A stretch of 64,000 nucleotides of DNA from Novosphingobium sp. BW1 (GCF_008107685.1 NZ_VIRF01000041.1:248001-312000); one strand, 5' to 3'. Shown: positions 47,102 through 56,579, numbered from the stretch's first letter. Made by a program: numbers and translations. Notes: generated from the letters alone by a model not told the origin.

Positions 47102-47203
47102 GGCAAGACCCTTTTGCGTAACGCGCCAGCTGCGTCTGCCCGCCAATCTACCAGAAAATGCTATCCTGCAGATTAAAAAACGTAAACCTACATAAAAACT
47201 GAA

Positions 47204-48442
47204 CTATCGGATCAGACCAACCTGCACGAATTTCTGCACCCTGCGCCCGGTTCCAACCTCGGTTGTATAGACATTGCCGCGGCTGTCGACCGCGACCGAG
47301 TGAAGCCAAAAGAACTGGCCCGGATAGCGCCCGACCCGGCCGAAATTCCCGATCAACTCCCCGCTCTCGCGCCCCAGTATCCAGACCTTCGCATTGGCCA
47401 TATCGGCGACGTACATATAGGTCCCGTCGGGTGAAAACGCGACGTCCGAGGCCGAGCGCAGCCCTCCGGTACCCGGCGCGATGACGATGTCGCGGACAAA
47501 CTCCACCCCGCCCGATAGATCCCCCTCACCCTGTGTTTCCCGAAAGACCTGAATGCGGTTGTTGCGCCGGTCGCAGACGTAGATGTGCCCCTCCGGCCCC
47601 CTCTCCACGCAATGCACGATATCGCCGAAGGAGCGCGAGGCAGGATCAGCGCCCCCATCGCCGGTACTGGCGGCCTGGCTCTGGTCGAAAGGCTGCGCGC
47701 GCGTTTCGCCCCCGGGCTTGGCGCCATAAGCGCCCCAGAGCCGCAGGAACGACAGGTCCTTCTGCCTCAGCTGCACGATCCGCTTATTGATATAACCATC
47801 GGACACCAGCACGCTGTCCGCATCGGCGAAGACATCCGACGGATTGCCCAGATAGCGCGAACTCTCGTTGCCTGCGCTTTTCCCGCGCTGGCCGAACTGC
47901 CGAAGAAACCGTCCCTCGGCGGTGAATTGGAGGACGACGTGATCGTCCTTCCCATTACCGCCGATCCAGACCGTGCCGTCGCGCGCGGCAAAGAGCCCAT
48001 GGACATTGGCTGGCCACTGCGAGGTCCCCCCGATTTCGGGTGCGTGACTTTCCCCGCCCCAGGCCCGGCGTATCCTGCCATCTGGCGCGAAGTTGATGAC
48101 GTGGGGCGCGGGGCGACAGCAACCGAGCGTCGTAGGTGGATCGGCGGCCAGCCCCGCCTCGTGCACGTCGAGCGAATTGGGCCGCTGGACGATCCACACG
48201 CTGTCGTCGGGCCCGACCGAGAGGCCGGGTATTTGCCCCAGGATGGTATCGGCCGGAAGCCGCGGCCAGCTCGCATCCGCCTTGAAGCGCGGCATCGGGA
48301 CGGACGTAGACAGGTGCTCGCTCTCGACCGCAACCAGCGCGACTTCAGGATCGCCTTGCCCCGAAACCGCACCGCCTGCGCAAAGAGCCACGCTTCCCAG
48401 CAACACGCCGAGCGACAGGCGACAAAAACGTCGTAGAGCCAT
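47204..48442 (-). CDS. Exported NHL-repeat / six-bladed beta-propeller protein
   Basis: A 412-residue exported protein. The signal sequence (FCRLSLGVLLGSVALCAGGA) ends near residue 28. The remainder shows repeated propeller blades, including LSVGPDDSVWIVQRPNSLD, VHGLFAARDGTVWIGGNG, GPEGHIYVCDRRNNRIQVF, DVAFSPDGTYMYVADMANAK and HSVAVDSRGNVYTTEVGTGR. This is the NHL/SMP-30-like pattern found in some peptidylglycine-type lyases and lactonases. Catalytic residues were not assigned. It stands alone, with about 100 bp to the PilZ gene and 110 bp to glcB. Confidence 0.8.
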   Translation of the reverse strand: MALRRFCRLSLGVLLGSVALCAGGAVSGQGDPEVALVAVESEHLSTSVPMPRFKADASWPRLPADTILGQIPGLSVGPDDSVWIVQRPNSLDVHEAGLAADPPTTLGCCRPAPHVINFAPDGRIRRAWGGESHAPEIGGTSQWPANVHGLFAARDGTVWIGGNGKDDHVVLQFTAEGRFLRQFGQRGKSAGNESSRYLGNPSDVFADADSVLVSDGYINKRIVQLRQKDLSFLRLWGAYGAKPGGETRAQPFDQSQAASTGDGGADPASRSFGDIVHCVERGPEGHIYVCDRRNNRIQVFRETQGEGDLSGGVEFVRDIVIAPGTGGLRSASDVAFSPDGTYMYVADMANAKVWILGRESGELIGNFGRVGRYPGQFFWLHSVAVDSRGNVYTTEVGTGRRVQKFVQVGLIR

Positions 48443-48553
48443 GAAATATCTTCCCGGCAGCAGCCCTTGACGGGCCTTGTGCGCGGGAAGATACCTTTCA
48501 TGAGGCGCCGCGCCTAGCCCTGCCATGCGGCCAGGGCCAGGCCCACACAGAGA

Positions 48554-50671
48554 TCAGGCCGCCAGGAGCGGCGACTTCTTCTTGAGGCGCCAGGCATGCA
48601 GCAAGGGCTCGGTGTATCCACTCGGCTGCTCGGCACCCTTGAACACAAGGTCGCACGCCGCCTGGAAGGCAAGGCTGCGCTCCCGGTTGCCATGCATCGG
48701 CTCGTAGACGGGATCGCCTGCGTTCTGCGCATCGACCTTGGCCGCCATGCGCTGCAACGAATCCAGGACCTGTTCGCGGGTGCACACCCCGTGCAGCAGC
48801 CAGTTGGCCATGTGCTGGCTGGAAATACGCAAAGTCGCGCGGTCTTCCATCAGGCCCACGTCATTGATGTCGGGAACCTTGGAGCAACCGACGCCCTGGT
48901 CGATCCAGCGCACAACATAGCCAAGCAGGCCTTGTGCGTTGTTGTCCAGTTCCTCGCGAATCTCCTGCGGCGACCAGTTGGCCCCGTTTGCAAGCGGGAT
49001 CTGGAGCAACTGATCAAGCCCCGGGATCGCCTCTTGCGCAATCTCCTCGCGCAGTCCGAAGACGTCGACCTGGTGGTAGTGCATGGCATGGAGCGTCGCC
49101 GCGGTCGGCGAGGGAACCCACGCGGTGTTCGCACCCGTTCGCGGGTGGCCGATCTTCTGCGCGAGCATGTCGTGCATCCTGTCAGGTGCAGCCCACATGC
49201 CCTTGCCGATCTGCGCGATGCCGGACAGGCCATGCCTGAGGCCGATCGCGACGTTGCGCGTCTCGTAGGCGGCAATCCAGTTCGAGCCCTTGATGTCGGC
49301 CTTGCGGATCATCGGCCCGGCCCGCATCGAAGTGTGGATCTCGTCGCCCGTGCGGTCGAGGAAGCCGGTGTTGATGAATACGACACGCTCCTTCACCGCC
49401 GCGATGCAGGCCGCGAGGTTCGCCGAGGTGCGACGCTCCTCGTCCATGACGCCAACCTTGATGGTGTGACGATCAAGACCAAGGAGATCCTCCACCGCGT
49501 TGAACAGATCATTGGTGAAGGCGCATTCCTCGGGCCCGTGCATCTTCGGCTTCACGATGTAAATCGAGCCCTTGCGGCTGTTTCCGTGCCTCGTCAGCCC
49601 CTTCACGTCCAGCGTCGAGATCGCGCTGGTCACGACGGCATCGAGAATACCTTCCGGGATCTCGCTGCCGTCGGGCATGAGGACCGCCGGATTGGTCATC
49701 AGATGCCCAACGTTGCGAACGAACAGCAGGGAGCGGCCGGGAAGCGCGGTGCGTTCTCCTTTACGCGTAACCATCTGCGTGTCGGAAGCAAGCGTGCGAG
49801 TCTGCGTCTTTCCGCCCTTCTCGAAGGTGTCGGACAGATCACCGCGGATAACGCCCAGCCAGTTCGCGTAGGCCGCGATCTTGTCCTCGGCATCAACCGC
49901 CGCAACCGAATCCTCCAGATCAACGATCGTCGTAAGCGCGGCCTCGAGCACAATGTCGGACAGGCCCATGCGATCCCCTTGGCCTACCGGGCTTTGGCTA
50001 TCGAAGACAAGCTCGATGGTGAGGCCGTTGTTGATGAAGACCAGGCCCTTTTCCGTCTCGCCCAGATACTGGGTATCGTCGGCAAGTTCGCGCTCCGCAA
50101 CATCGCCCAGGTCGGCCCAGGAGCCGCGTGCCAGCGGGATCGCACGGTCCAGGAATTCGCGTCCGGCCGCGATTACAGCCGCCCCGCGCTGCGCGTCATA
50201 GTCCGGGCCCTGCGCGGACGGCGCGTCAAGGGCATCGGTGCCATAGAACGCATCGTAGAGGCTGCCCCGGCGTGCATTGGCTGCGTTCAAGAGGAAACGC
50301 GCGTTGAGAACGGGCACGACCAGCTGAGGCCCGGCCATCGTCGCAATCTCTGGATCGACGTTCTTCGTGGTGATGGTGAAGTCCCCCGGCTCGGGGACGA
50401 GGTAGCCGATTTCACGCAGGAACGCCTCGTAGGCCTGCGCATCAAGCGGCTGGCCTGCACGCTCTCCATGCCAGGCATCGATGGCCGCCTGCAGATCCTC
50501 ACGGGTTTGAAGCAGCGCGCAGTTACGCGGCGCGTATTCGCCCACGAGTGCGGCAAAGCCACTCCAGAACGCATCCGCGTCCTGGCCGATCGGGGGCAGA
50601 ACATCGCTCTCGATGAACTGCGCGAGAGCCGCATCGACGCGAATGCCGCAGCGTTCGATCCTCTTGGTCAT
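48554..50671 (-). CDS. glcB: Malate synthase G
   Basis: Condenses glyoxylate and acetyl-CoA to malate in the glyoxylate cycle. The 705-residue product matches the long G isoform. Recognisable parts are [76 protein letters not shown], and the active-site Cys in the C-terminal region near [12 protein letters not shown]. It is monocistronic. The 213-bp interval upstream, shared with the next gene, holds its promoter. Isocitrate lyase is not in the window. Confidence 0.97.
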   Translation of the reverse strand: MTKRIERCGIRVDAALAQFIESDVLPPIGQDADAFWSGFAALVGEYAPRNCALLQTREDLQAAIDAWHGERAGQPLDAQAYEAFLREIGYLVPEPGDFTITTKNVDPEIATMAGPQLVVPVLNARFLLNAANARRGSLYDAFYGTDALDAPSAQGPDYDAQRGAAVIAAGREFLDRAIPLARGSWADLGDVAERELADDTQYLGETEKGLVFINNGLTIELVFDSQSPVGQGDRMGLSDIVLEAALTTIVDLEDSVAAVDAEDKIAAYANWLGVIRGDLSDTFEKGGKTQTRTLASDTQMVTRKGERTALPGRSLLFVRNVGHLMTNPAVLMPDGSEIPEGILDAVVTSAISTLDVKGLTRHGNSRKGSIYIVKPKMHGPEECAFTNDLFNAVEDLLGLDRHTIKVGVMDEERRTSANLAACIAAVKERVVFINTGFLDRTGDEIHTSMRAGPMIRKADIKGSNWIAAYETRNVAIGLRHGLSGIAQIGKGMWAAPDRMHDMLAQKIGHPRTGANTAWVPSPTAATLHAMHYHQVDVFGLREEIAQEAIPGLDQLLQIPLANGANWSPQEIREELDNNAQGLLGYVVRWIDQGVGCSKVPDINDVGLMEDRATLRISSQHMANWLLHGVCTREQVLDSLQRMAAKVDAQNAGDPVYEPMHGNRERSLAFQAACDLVFKGAEQPSGYTEPLLHAWRLKKKSPLLAA

Positions 50672-50884
50672 AAATCCTCACACCATGATGCGCGCGACCT
50701 CCAACTGAGCCGGGCGCACTTCAGACAGTACCATGTATGTCCTGGGGAGGATTGAGTGCTTTATGTCGCAAATTCGCGCGATGCGCAAGTCTCGGCAAGA
50801 CGCAAGGCCCGCACGTTCCATCGGAAACGGTGTAGCCTCGTATTACACCGGGCGTCGGTATGCCTTACAAGTAAGGAGCTGTTA

Positions 50885-51271
50885 GTGATCGACTCCCCCG
50901 GGATGGCGGCACTGGCACGCCCCTTGCTTGACAGGAGCAGCGCCAAGAGGATGGAAATGCTTCGAAAAGTCGCCCGCCTGTTCGTCATCAAGACCCATTG
51001 GGAAGCGTACATGATCATCTACGCTTTGGCGACCGGTGCGGTGCAACGTGGGCAGGCCTATCTGACGCAGTTTCCAGGTACCGGCGGAGAGTTGCTTTTC
51101 CTTGCCTGCACCGGCGCGGTTTTCATGGCCGGGGCCAAGATCCTCGATTGCATCAAGTATGAAAAGGCTGCCGTGCTGGCCCGGCGCGCAACTAGCGCAA
51201 GGACGTGCGCACAAGCCCACTTCAAAGCGCCCAACGAGAACGCGGGAGCGGCCGAGCGCGAAGCAGCCTGA
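50885..51271 (+). CDS. Small membrane protein, uncharacterised
   Basis: A 128-residue protein with a conserved-looking core of two hydrophobic segments: WEAYMIIYALATGAVQRG and ELLFLACTGAVFMAGAKI. A positively charged N-terminus (MLRKVARLFVIKTH) precedes them. The start is a GTG at 50885, six bases after AAGGAG, which is better than the longer open frame from 50756. It is divergent from glcB and convergent with the tmRNA gene. The family is not known to me. Confidence 0.65.
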   Translation: MIDSPGMAALARPLLDRSSAKRMEMLRKVARLFVIKTHWEAYMIIYALATGAVQRGQAYLTQFPGTGGELLFLACTGAVFMAGAKILDCIKYEKAAVLARRATSARTCAQAHFKAPNENAGAAEREAA

Positions 51272-51330
51272 CGGCCCCGCGCGGACGCCGTCTGGATCAC
51301 TAATGCTGGATAGGGAGACGGTGGGGTGAT

Positions 51331-51710
51331 TCTGTTGCCAGGCTCACCCCGGGCCCCTGGAATCCGCTTCTGTTGCCCGGTGGGTCCAACCGCGCTTTAG
51401 CTTTGTAACTTCAGGGCGTTAGCCCCTAGAATTACGCGGCGAGAGCGAGTGCTTCGTTGTCGTTGGCACTTATGAGTTTTGAGCCTTTAACGGGTTACTC
51501 AGCCCGGACGAAAACACCGCTTTTCAACACACGTCGATCCTAGTTCGGCCCCGTCAACACCCCTGCGACAACAGGGTTGCCCTGACCTTCGCAAGAAGCT
51601 GCAGGACGGGTGATGGTGGAGCCGCCGGGTACCGCCCCCGGGTCCGCTGTGCCTATTGCACGGTACACTTTATCGTCATAGTCGGCCGAAACCGACAACT
51701 GCCCATATAG
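51331..51710 (-). ncRNA. ssrA: Two-piece circularly permuted tmRNA
   Basis: The transfer-messenger RNA for rescue of stalled ribosomes, in the permuted form of alphaproteobacteria. On the minus strand the acceptor piece comes first: its T stem CCGGG/CCCGG with a 7-base loop is followed by CGGCTCC, then ACCA ending at 51614. The coding piece starts at 51552 with GGGGCCG, which pairs with CGGCTCC to give a 7-bp acceptor stem with a G3-U70 wobble, the alanine identity element. The tag frame 51467-51432 reads ANDNEALALAA then TAA. The stretch between the pieces (51553-51613) is the spacer removed by processing. Outer ends are approximate. It lies 31 bp or more downstream of mscL on the same strand. 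Confidence 0.93.
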
Positions 51711-51740
51711 AGCCTTTTCCCGGAATGTGAAGGGCATGTG

Positions 51741-52226
51741 TCACGCCATCGGAGGCGCCTTCCCTGACTTGCGCAGTTCCTCGAGAATCTCGCGCAGCGT
51801 GTCGAGCTGGGGATCGGTGGGAACAGCTGGCGCCTCAGCGGTGACCTCAGCCTCTTTCTTCTTGGCTTCCATCTCGTCAATCACCTTGTTGATCGTACGC
51901 ACGAGCATGAAGAGCACCGCGGCGATGATAAGGAAGTTGATGATCTGCGTGATAAACACGCCATACCCGAGCATCGCGACGCCCGCGGCCTTGAGCGCGG
52001 TGTAGTCGGTCAGTGCGCCGGTATAATCCGCAGGAATATCTCCCAAAAGAATGAAATACTTGGAAAAATCGAGATCGCCCATCAGCGCCCCGATGACGGG
52101 CATGATGACGTTTTCAGTGAGCGAGGTCACGATCTTGCCGAACGCGGCGCCAATCATCACGCCGACCGCCAGGTCGAGCACGTTGCCGCGCGAAATGAAC
52201 TTCTTGAATTCTTCGAAGACTGTCAT
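51741..52226 (-). CDS. mscL: Large-conductance mechanosensitive channel
   Basis: A homopentameric inner-membrane channel that opens under hypo-osmotic stress. The 161-residue product has the N-terminal helix FEEFKKFISRGNVLDLAVGV, the Gly-rich first membrane segment IGAAFGKIVTSLTENVIMP, and the second segment ITQIINFLIIAAVLFMLV. The C-terminal helix LDTLREILEELRKS is normal, but an Ala/Glu/Pro-rich linker (about residues 122-142) lengthens the protein. The ATG at 52226 is chosen because the family starts at MTVFEEFKKF. It is divergent from lemA. Confidence 0.96.
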   Translation of the reverse strand: MTVFEEFKKFISRGNVLDLAVGVMIGAAFGKIVTSLTENVIMPVIGALMGDLDFSKYFILLGDIPADYTGALTDYTALKAAGVAMLGYGVFITQIINFLIIAAVLFMLVRTINKVIDEMEAKKKEAEVTAEAPAVPTDPQLDTLREILEELRKSGKAPPMA

Positions 52227-52440
52227 GCCTTTGCCCCATAGTGAACATTCTGGAGCGACTATGCACAGAGTGCCGACCGGCACAAAGGATTGTTGGCCTG
52301 CAGCAACGCACAGCCCTGCGATTTGTTGCTCACAGCCCTCCCGCCTGCGGTTGAACCATCACGGGGGAACGCTATCTTGGTGGGATCGTGGAGAGTTTTC
52401 GCCTTCCCGCGCGAGGACTTCAAGTGGAGGAAACACCCCA

Positions 52441-53046
52441 ATGACCCTGTCGAACGCGGCCCGCAAGGGACGTACCCTGCTCGTTGGTCTCATGGCGCTC
52501 TCACTCGCGGCCTGCGGCTTCAATTCGGTGCCCACCAAGCAGGAAGCGGCCAAGGCCAAGTGGGCCGACGTGGAAGCCAACTTCCAGCGCCGCGCCAACC
52601 TGGTCCCCAACCTCGCCGCCGTAGCCAGGGGCGCGGCCGAGCAGGAGAAGGAAATCCTCACCGGTGTCACCGAAGCGCGTGCCAAGGCGACCTCGATCCA
52701 AATCAGCGGTGACGACCTGGGCGATCCCGCCAAGATGGAGCAGTTCTCGCAGGCCCAGAGCCAGCTCTCGGCAGGTCTGGGCCGTCTTATGGCCAGCTTC
52801 GAGGCCTATCCCGACATCAAGTCGAACGAGAACTACCGTATGCTGCAAAGCCAGCTTGAAGGCACCGAGAACCGCATCGCGGTCTCGATCCGCGACTACA
52901 ACGCAGCCGTTCAGGACTACAACACCGAGGTGCGCACCTTCCCCTCGATGATCGGCGCGCAGCTGCGCGGCGCAGATCCGCTGGTCCCCTACAAGGCAAC
53001 CACGCCCAACGCGGACGTAGCCCCTTCCCTCGAAGGCAAGCTCTGA
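52441..53046 (+). CDS. lemA: LemA-family lipoprotein
   Basis: A 201-residue LemA-like protein with a lipoprotein signal: LLVGLMALSLAACGFNSVP puts the lipobox Cys near residue 25. The helical body carries VEANFQRRANLVPNLAAVAR and YRMLQSQLEGTENRIAVSIR, then YNAAVQDYNTEVRTFPS. The ATG at 52441 follows GGAGG and replaces a longer open frame. It starts the trio lemA-TPM-TPM, spaced by 4 and 11 bp, which are probably co-transcribed. Biochemical function is unknown. Confidence 0.93.
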   Translation: MTLSNAARKGRTLLVGLMALSLAACGFNSVPTKQEAAKAKWADVEANFQRRANLVPNLAAVARGAAEQEKEILTGVTEARAKATSIQISGDDLGDPAKMEQFSQAQSQLSAGLGRLMASFEAYPDIKSNENYRMLQSQLEGTENRIAVSIRDYNAAVQDYNTEVRTFPSMIGAQLRGADPLVPYKATTPNADVAPSLEGKL

Positions 53047-53050
53047 TCCG

Positions 53051-53869
53051 GTGACCCGTCTCCGGCAGGTTTTCGCCGCGCTTGCGCTGGCCCTGTGCAC
53101 CCTCGTGCTTGCGCAAGGGGCGCAGGCCGCACCGCAGTTCCCCAAGCTTACGGGCCGTGTCGTCGACCAGGCCGGGATTATTCCCGATGCCCAGGAGGCA
53201 CAACTCAGCCAGCAGCTTGCCGCGCTGGAGAAGCAGTCCGGTCGGCAGCTTGTCGTCGCCACGATTCCCGATCTCGACGGCTACGACATCGCTGACTATG
53301 GCTACCAGCTGGGCCGTACCTGGGGGATCGGCCAGAAGGAGACGAACAATGGCGCCCTCCTCATCGTCGCGCCCAATGAGCGCAAGGTCCGCATCGAAGT
53401 CGGCTATGGCCTGGAACCGATCCTGACCGACGGCATGAGCCGCCTCATCATCGACGAGAACATCCTGCCAGCCTTCAAGAAGGGGGACTACCCCGGCGGG
53501 ATTGCGGCAGGAACGGCGGCCATTGCCAAGCTCATCATGCTCCCGCCCGAAGAGGCGCGCAAACTGGCCGAACAGGCCGACCAACAGGCGCGCGAGGGCG
53601 GCAGCGGCATCTCGGCCGGCACTGTTTTCTTCATTCTCCTCGTCCTCTTCTTCGTGGTCGCGCCTATGGTCAACGAGGCCCGGGGCGGGCGCGGACGGCG
53701 CCGGTCGAGCGGTCCGGGTTTCATCTGGATCCCCGGCGGAGGCTGGGGCGATGATGACGATCACTGGGGCGGCGGTGGCGGCTTCGGTGGTGGAGGCGGC
53801 TTTGGCGGCGGCGGATTTTCCGGCGGCGGCGGCGGCTTCGGCGGTGGCGGCGCGAGCGGCAGCTGGTAG
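53051..53869 (+). CDS. TPM-domain membrane protein with Gly-rich tail (YgcG-like)
   Basis: A 272-residue protein that begins at a GTG. A signal sequence (FAALALALCTLVLAQGAQA) ends near residue 27. The TPM phosphatase-like domain spans about 30-165, with LTGRVVDQAGIIPDAQEAQL and VRIEVGYGLEPILTDGMSRL. One membrane helix follows (about 195-215, AGTVFFILLVLFFVVAPMV). A long Gly/Phe repeat tail (GGGGGFGGGGGFGGGG) ends the protein. It starts 4 bp after lemA. LemA and TPM genes are commonly neighbours. Confidence 0.92.
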   Translation: MTRLRQVFAALALALCTLVLAQGAQAAPQFPKLTGRVVDQAGIIPDAQEAQLSQQLAALEKQSGRQLVVATIPDLDGYDIADYGYQLGRTWGIGQKETNNGALLIVAPNERKVRIEVGYGLEPILTDGMSRLIIDENILPAFKKGDYPGGIAAGTAAIAKLIMLPPEEARKLAEQADQQAREGGSGISAGTVFFILLVLFFVVAPMVNEARGGRGRRRSSGPGFIWIPGGGWGDDDDHWGGGGGFGGGGGFGGGGFSGGGGGFGGGGASGSW

Positions 53870-53880
53870 GAGACACGACA

Positions 53881-54567
53881 ATGAAACCTGCTCCCACCTA
53901 TCTCACCGAGGCCGATCACGCGCAGATCAGCGCGGCGGTGTCCAAGGCCGAACTGCAAAGCGCGGGCGAGATCGTCACGATTCTCGCGGATCGCTCGGAC
54001 GGCTACACCGATGTCGCGCTGACGTGGTGCGCAGGGCTGGCGCTGCTGGCTCTGGCCGCCCTTACCCTGTTCCCCGAGTTTTACATGGGGCTCTACGACT
54101 GGGCGCTCGCCGACTGGGGCCACGAATGGACGCCGCGCGCGATCGTGGGTCTGGCCGCAGGCTTTGCCACGCTCAAGTTTGCAGGTGCCTACCTCCTCCA
54201 GCTGTGGACGCCGCTCAAGTTTGCGGTGATCCCCGGCCCGGTGAAGACCGCCCGCGTCCACGAGCGCGCGGTGCGCGCCTTCCGCGTCGGCGCCGAACAG
54301 CGCACCGTGGGGCGCACCGGCGTCCTCATCTACCTCTCCATGCGCGAACACCGCGCCGAGATCGTCGCCGATCAGGCCATCGCCACCAAGGTCGACCCCG
54401 AGGTCTGGGGCGATGCCATGCAGGCCATGCTGGAGCATGTGCGCGAGGGCCGCGTTGCCGATGGCATGTGCGCCGCTGTTCTCAAGGTGGGCGCCATTGT
54501 TGCGCCCCACTTCCCGCGCGCCGACGATGAGATCAATGAACTACCTGACAGGCTGATCGAAGTATGA
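53881..54567 (+). CDS. Second TPM-domain membrane protein
   Basis: A 228-residue protein with an N-terminal half-domain (LTEADHAQISAAVSKAELQS, EIVTILADRSDGY), two hydrophobic segments (about 48-66 and 85-110) and a C-terminal TPM-type portion: GRTGVLIYLSMREHRAEIVA, DQAIATKVDPEVWGDAMQAM. No signal peptide is visible. It follows the first TPM gene by 11 bp and overlaps the Nudix gene by 4 bp, so all four are probably one transcript. Function is unknown. Confidence 0.85.
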   Translation: MKPAPTYLTEADHAQISAAVSKAELQSAGEIVTILADRSDGYTDVALTWCAGLALLALAALTLFPEFYMGLYDWALADWGHEWTPRAIVGLAAGFATLKFAGAYLLQLWTPLKFAVIPGPVKTARVHERAVRAFRVGAEQRTVGRTGVLIYLSMREHRAEIVADQAIATKVDPEVWGDAMQAMLEHVREGRVADGMCAAVLKVGAIVAPHFPRADDEINELPDRLIEV

Positions 54568-55106
54568 CTCTTCCCCCCGACGCGAATGCTCCTGAGGAAA
54601 TCAAATGGCAAGGCGACTACATCACCGCCAAGACCCGGGGGCGCTGGGAATTCGTGGGCCGTGCGCGCGGCATCAAGGCCGCGGTGATCCTGGCCATTGA
54701 TGAGGACGACCACGTCATCCTTGTCGACCAGTATCGCGTGCCGCTCCAACGCCGATGCTTGGAACTCCCTGCCGGGCTGGTCGGTGATGAGACCAGCACC
54801 GAAGGCGAAGATCCCGTCCACGCCGCAACCCGCGAGCTGGAGGAAGAGACCGGCTACCGCGCCGGGAGCATGGAGAACATGGGCGAGTTCTTTTCCTCAC
54901 CGGGCATGGTGAGCGAGAGCTTCACGCTCTTTCGCGCCCGCAATCTTGTCAAGGTCAGCGAGGGCGGCGGCGTGGACGATGAAAACATCGTGGTTCACCG
55001 CGTGCCCCTGTCTCGGATTGGCGAGGTCATCGCCCACTTTCGCGCGAAGGACTACGCGATGGATGTGAAGATGCTTGCGCTGCTTGGCCCTGCGCTCCTG
55101 CGCTGA
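54564..55106 (+). CDS. Nudix hydrolase, ADP-ribose-pyrophosphatase-like
   Basis: Probably cleaves a nucleoside-diphosphate sugar such as ADP-ribose. The 180-residue product has the N-terminal strand region KTRGRWEFVGRARGIKAAVI and the Nudix catalytic part ATRELEEETGYRAGS, with REL.EE.G in place. The usual Gly-x5-Glu spacing is lengthened by about four residues in LPAGLVGDETSTEGEDP. FFSSPGMVSESFTLFRARNL follows, as in NudF-like enzymes. The ATG overlaps the upstream stop in an ATGA arrangement. Exact substrate is not certain. Confidence 0.9.
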   Translation: MTLPPDANAPEEIKWQGDYITAKTRGRWEFVGRARGIKAAVILAIDEDDHVILVDQYRVPLQRRCLELPAGLVGDETSTEGEDPVHAATRELEEETGYRAGSMENMGEFFSSPGMVSESFTLFRARNLVKVSEGGGVDDENIVVHRVPLSRIGEVIAHFRAKDYAMDVKMLALLGPALLR

Positions 55107-55116
55107 CACGCTTAGC

Positions 55117-55341
55117 ATGCGCACCCGGCCGGGCATATGCCAGCGCAAGAAGCGCTTTGCGAATGAGGAAGAGGCCCTGCGCGTGGCCGAAAGGGCGCCC
55201 TTCCCCTTGCGCCCCTACCGCTGCGAACTGTGCGGGGACTTTCACCTGACCGGGCGAACCAAGAGAATGAAGCTGCCTGCTTTCGAGATTGTTCGGCGGC
55301 GCGATGCAACGGCAGCCCGGCGCGAGGATGCCGAAACTTAG
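55117..55341 (+). CDS. Small Cys/His-motif protein (74 residues)
   Basis: A small basic protein whose core reads PLRPYRCELCGDFHLTGRT. The Cys-x2-Cys and nearby His suggest a half zinc-ribbon. Upstream is QRKKRFANEEEALRVAER. It starts at ATG 55117, 11 bp after the Nudix gene. Its TAG stop uses the TA that flanks the left end of the insertion-sequence island, so the coding region itself is intact. Homologues in related bacteria are plausible, but no function is known. Confidence 0.75.
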   Translation: MRTRPGICQRKKRFANEEEALRVAERAPFPLRPYRCELCGDFHLTGRTKRMKLPAFEIVRRRDATAARREDAET

Positions 55342-55355
55342 AGCGGTTTTCGATC
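55341..55355 (+). repeat. Left terminal inverted repeat of the island
   Basis: GAGCGGTTTTCGATC reads inward just after the TA at 55339-55340. It matches the right-end repeat at 13 of 15 positions. Confidence 0.78.
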
Positions 55356-55690
55356 AGTCTGGGTCATAGCCACATGAGTGGACGTAGTTGGCGCGTTCAA
55401 CGGGCTGGAAACTCTCGGCGAGTTTGCCGAAGAGGCCCCACAAGCCATTCACGGTGCGCTCGCCTGCTTTTCAGAGCACAGCCTCGAGGCGGGAGAAGGC
55501 CTTCTTGATCGGGTTGAACTCGCGGCGGCAGGAAGCGCAGTGTTGCCCCTGCTGCCTCGATCCTGTCACGCACCGCAGGGCGTTTGTGGCCCGACAGATT
55601 GTCCATGATGACGACGTCGCCGAGCGGCAATTCGGGCGCGAGGACCTGCGCCACGCAGGCTTCGAAGCTGCCGCCTTGCCTGATCGCGGT
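55354..55690 (-). pseudogene. IS630-family transposase, 3' part, frameshifted
   Basis: The C-terminal half of an IS630-type DDE transposase. One frame reads LAPELPLGDVVIMDNLSGHK and continues RPAVRDRIEAAGATLRFLPP. A shift is then needed to EFNPIKKAFSRLEAVL (the expected NPIExxxS.LK block with Lys in place of Glu), and another to ERTVNGLWGLFGKLAESFQP ending YVHSCGYDPD. The catalytic Asp of MDN is kept, but the Glu of the final NPIE is read as Lys and the N-terminal half is missing, so the gene is dead. It is truncated next to the IS110-type fragment. Confidence 0.82.
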
Positions 55691-55719
55691 GGAGGCTTGC
55701 GGAGCGGCATTCTATTGAG

Positions 55720-56290
55720 CCCGCACGCGTTTCGCGATGGGGCGCGAGATCCGCCTGATCTCGCCATCTTATGGCAAGGCCTTTGGGAAACGCGGCAAGA
55801 GCGACGCGCTTGATGCCAAGGCGATCTGCGAAGCAGTGCAGCGTCCCGAGCTCGAACGGCGATCGAGATACTGATCCGCCAGATCATGGCGGTAAGTGGC
55901 GAGGTTGCTGTGCTCGACCAACAACGCATGGCTTGGCACGCCGAACGCGAAGCCCGTCGCAGGCTTGCGGTGATCCCAGAAGTCGGGGTCATTACGGCGA
56001 CGGCCATTGCTGCAACCGTGACCGATGCGGAGCAGGTCTCCTCGGCCCGACAGTTCGCAGCATGGCTGGGCTGAAACCACAGCAGCATTCGACTGGCGGC
56101 AAAACCAGACTTGGCGACATCTCCAGGCAGGGCGATCAATACCTACGCCGATGGCGAATTGGATCAGGAAGCTTGCCGAGAAAGGATCTTCCGGCTCGTC
56201 TCGTTGGCCCCTGCCAACAAACTCGCCCGGATCGTTTGGGTCGTGTCGACCCGCAAGGAGGCCTATCACCCCTACGCCGATCTGACCTGA
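55720..56290 (+). pseudogene. IS110-family transposase, internally deleted and frameshifted
   Basis: An IS110-type transposase relic on the plus strand. Its first part reads MGREIRLISPSYGKAFGKRG then KSDALDAKAICEAVQRPEL. An internal section is missing. A second frame gives ARRRLAVIPEVGVITATAIA and ARQFAAWLG, a third LKPQQHSTGGKTRLGDISRQ then GDQYLRR, and another ends VSLAPANKLARIVWVVSTRK followed by EAYHPYADLT and a TGA. This is the recognised order of the family, with at least three frame changes. It adjoins the truncated IS630-type gene. Confidence 0.82.
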
Positions 56291-56579
56291 TCACGCCAGG
56301 TCACCCCAAATGGTAATGACACTCCATGATGAGTAACGATCGAGCCAATGGTGAGACCAGCCCGTCTAATTCACTGCGCTTCAAGGCGCGGGAGCGTGTT
56401 TAGGGACCTCACCGGCGGATTTCGATCAGGGCCAGCGGCAGTACAAATGCCGCATAAACTGGCCGGACAGATGAAAACAACCGGTCAAACCCGTCCCGCC
56501 AACAATGCCCTTGCCAAGGGGGCGTCCATATATGAATCAGAATCCAGCTTCGAGGGGAATCCGCCCAACGCTTCAAAGC

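Noticed and set aside
48596..50755. A 719-codon plus-strand frame across glcB
   Set aside because: It is antisense to malate synthase G over its whole length and has no recognisable motifs.
53761..53869. GGCGG-type repeats as a DNA repeat array or CRISPR-like element
   Set aside because: They encode the Gly/Phe tail of the TPM-domain protein. No array with regular spacers was found anywhere in the window.
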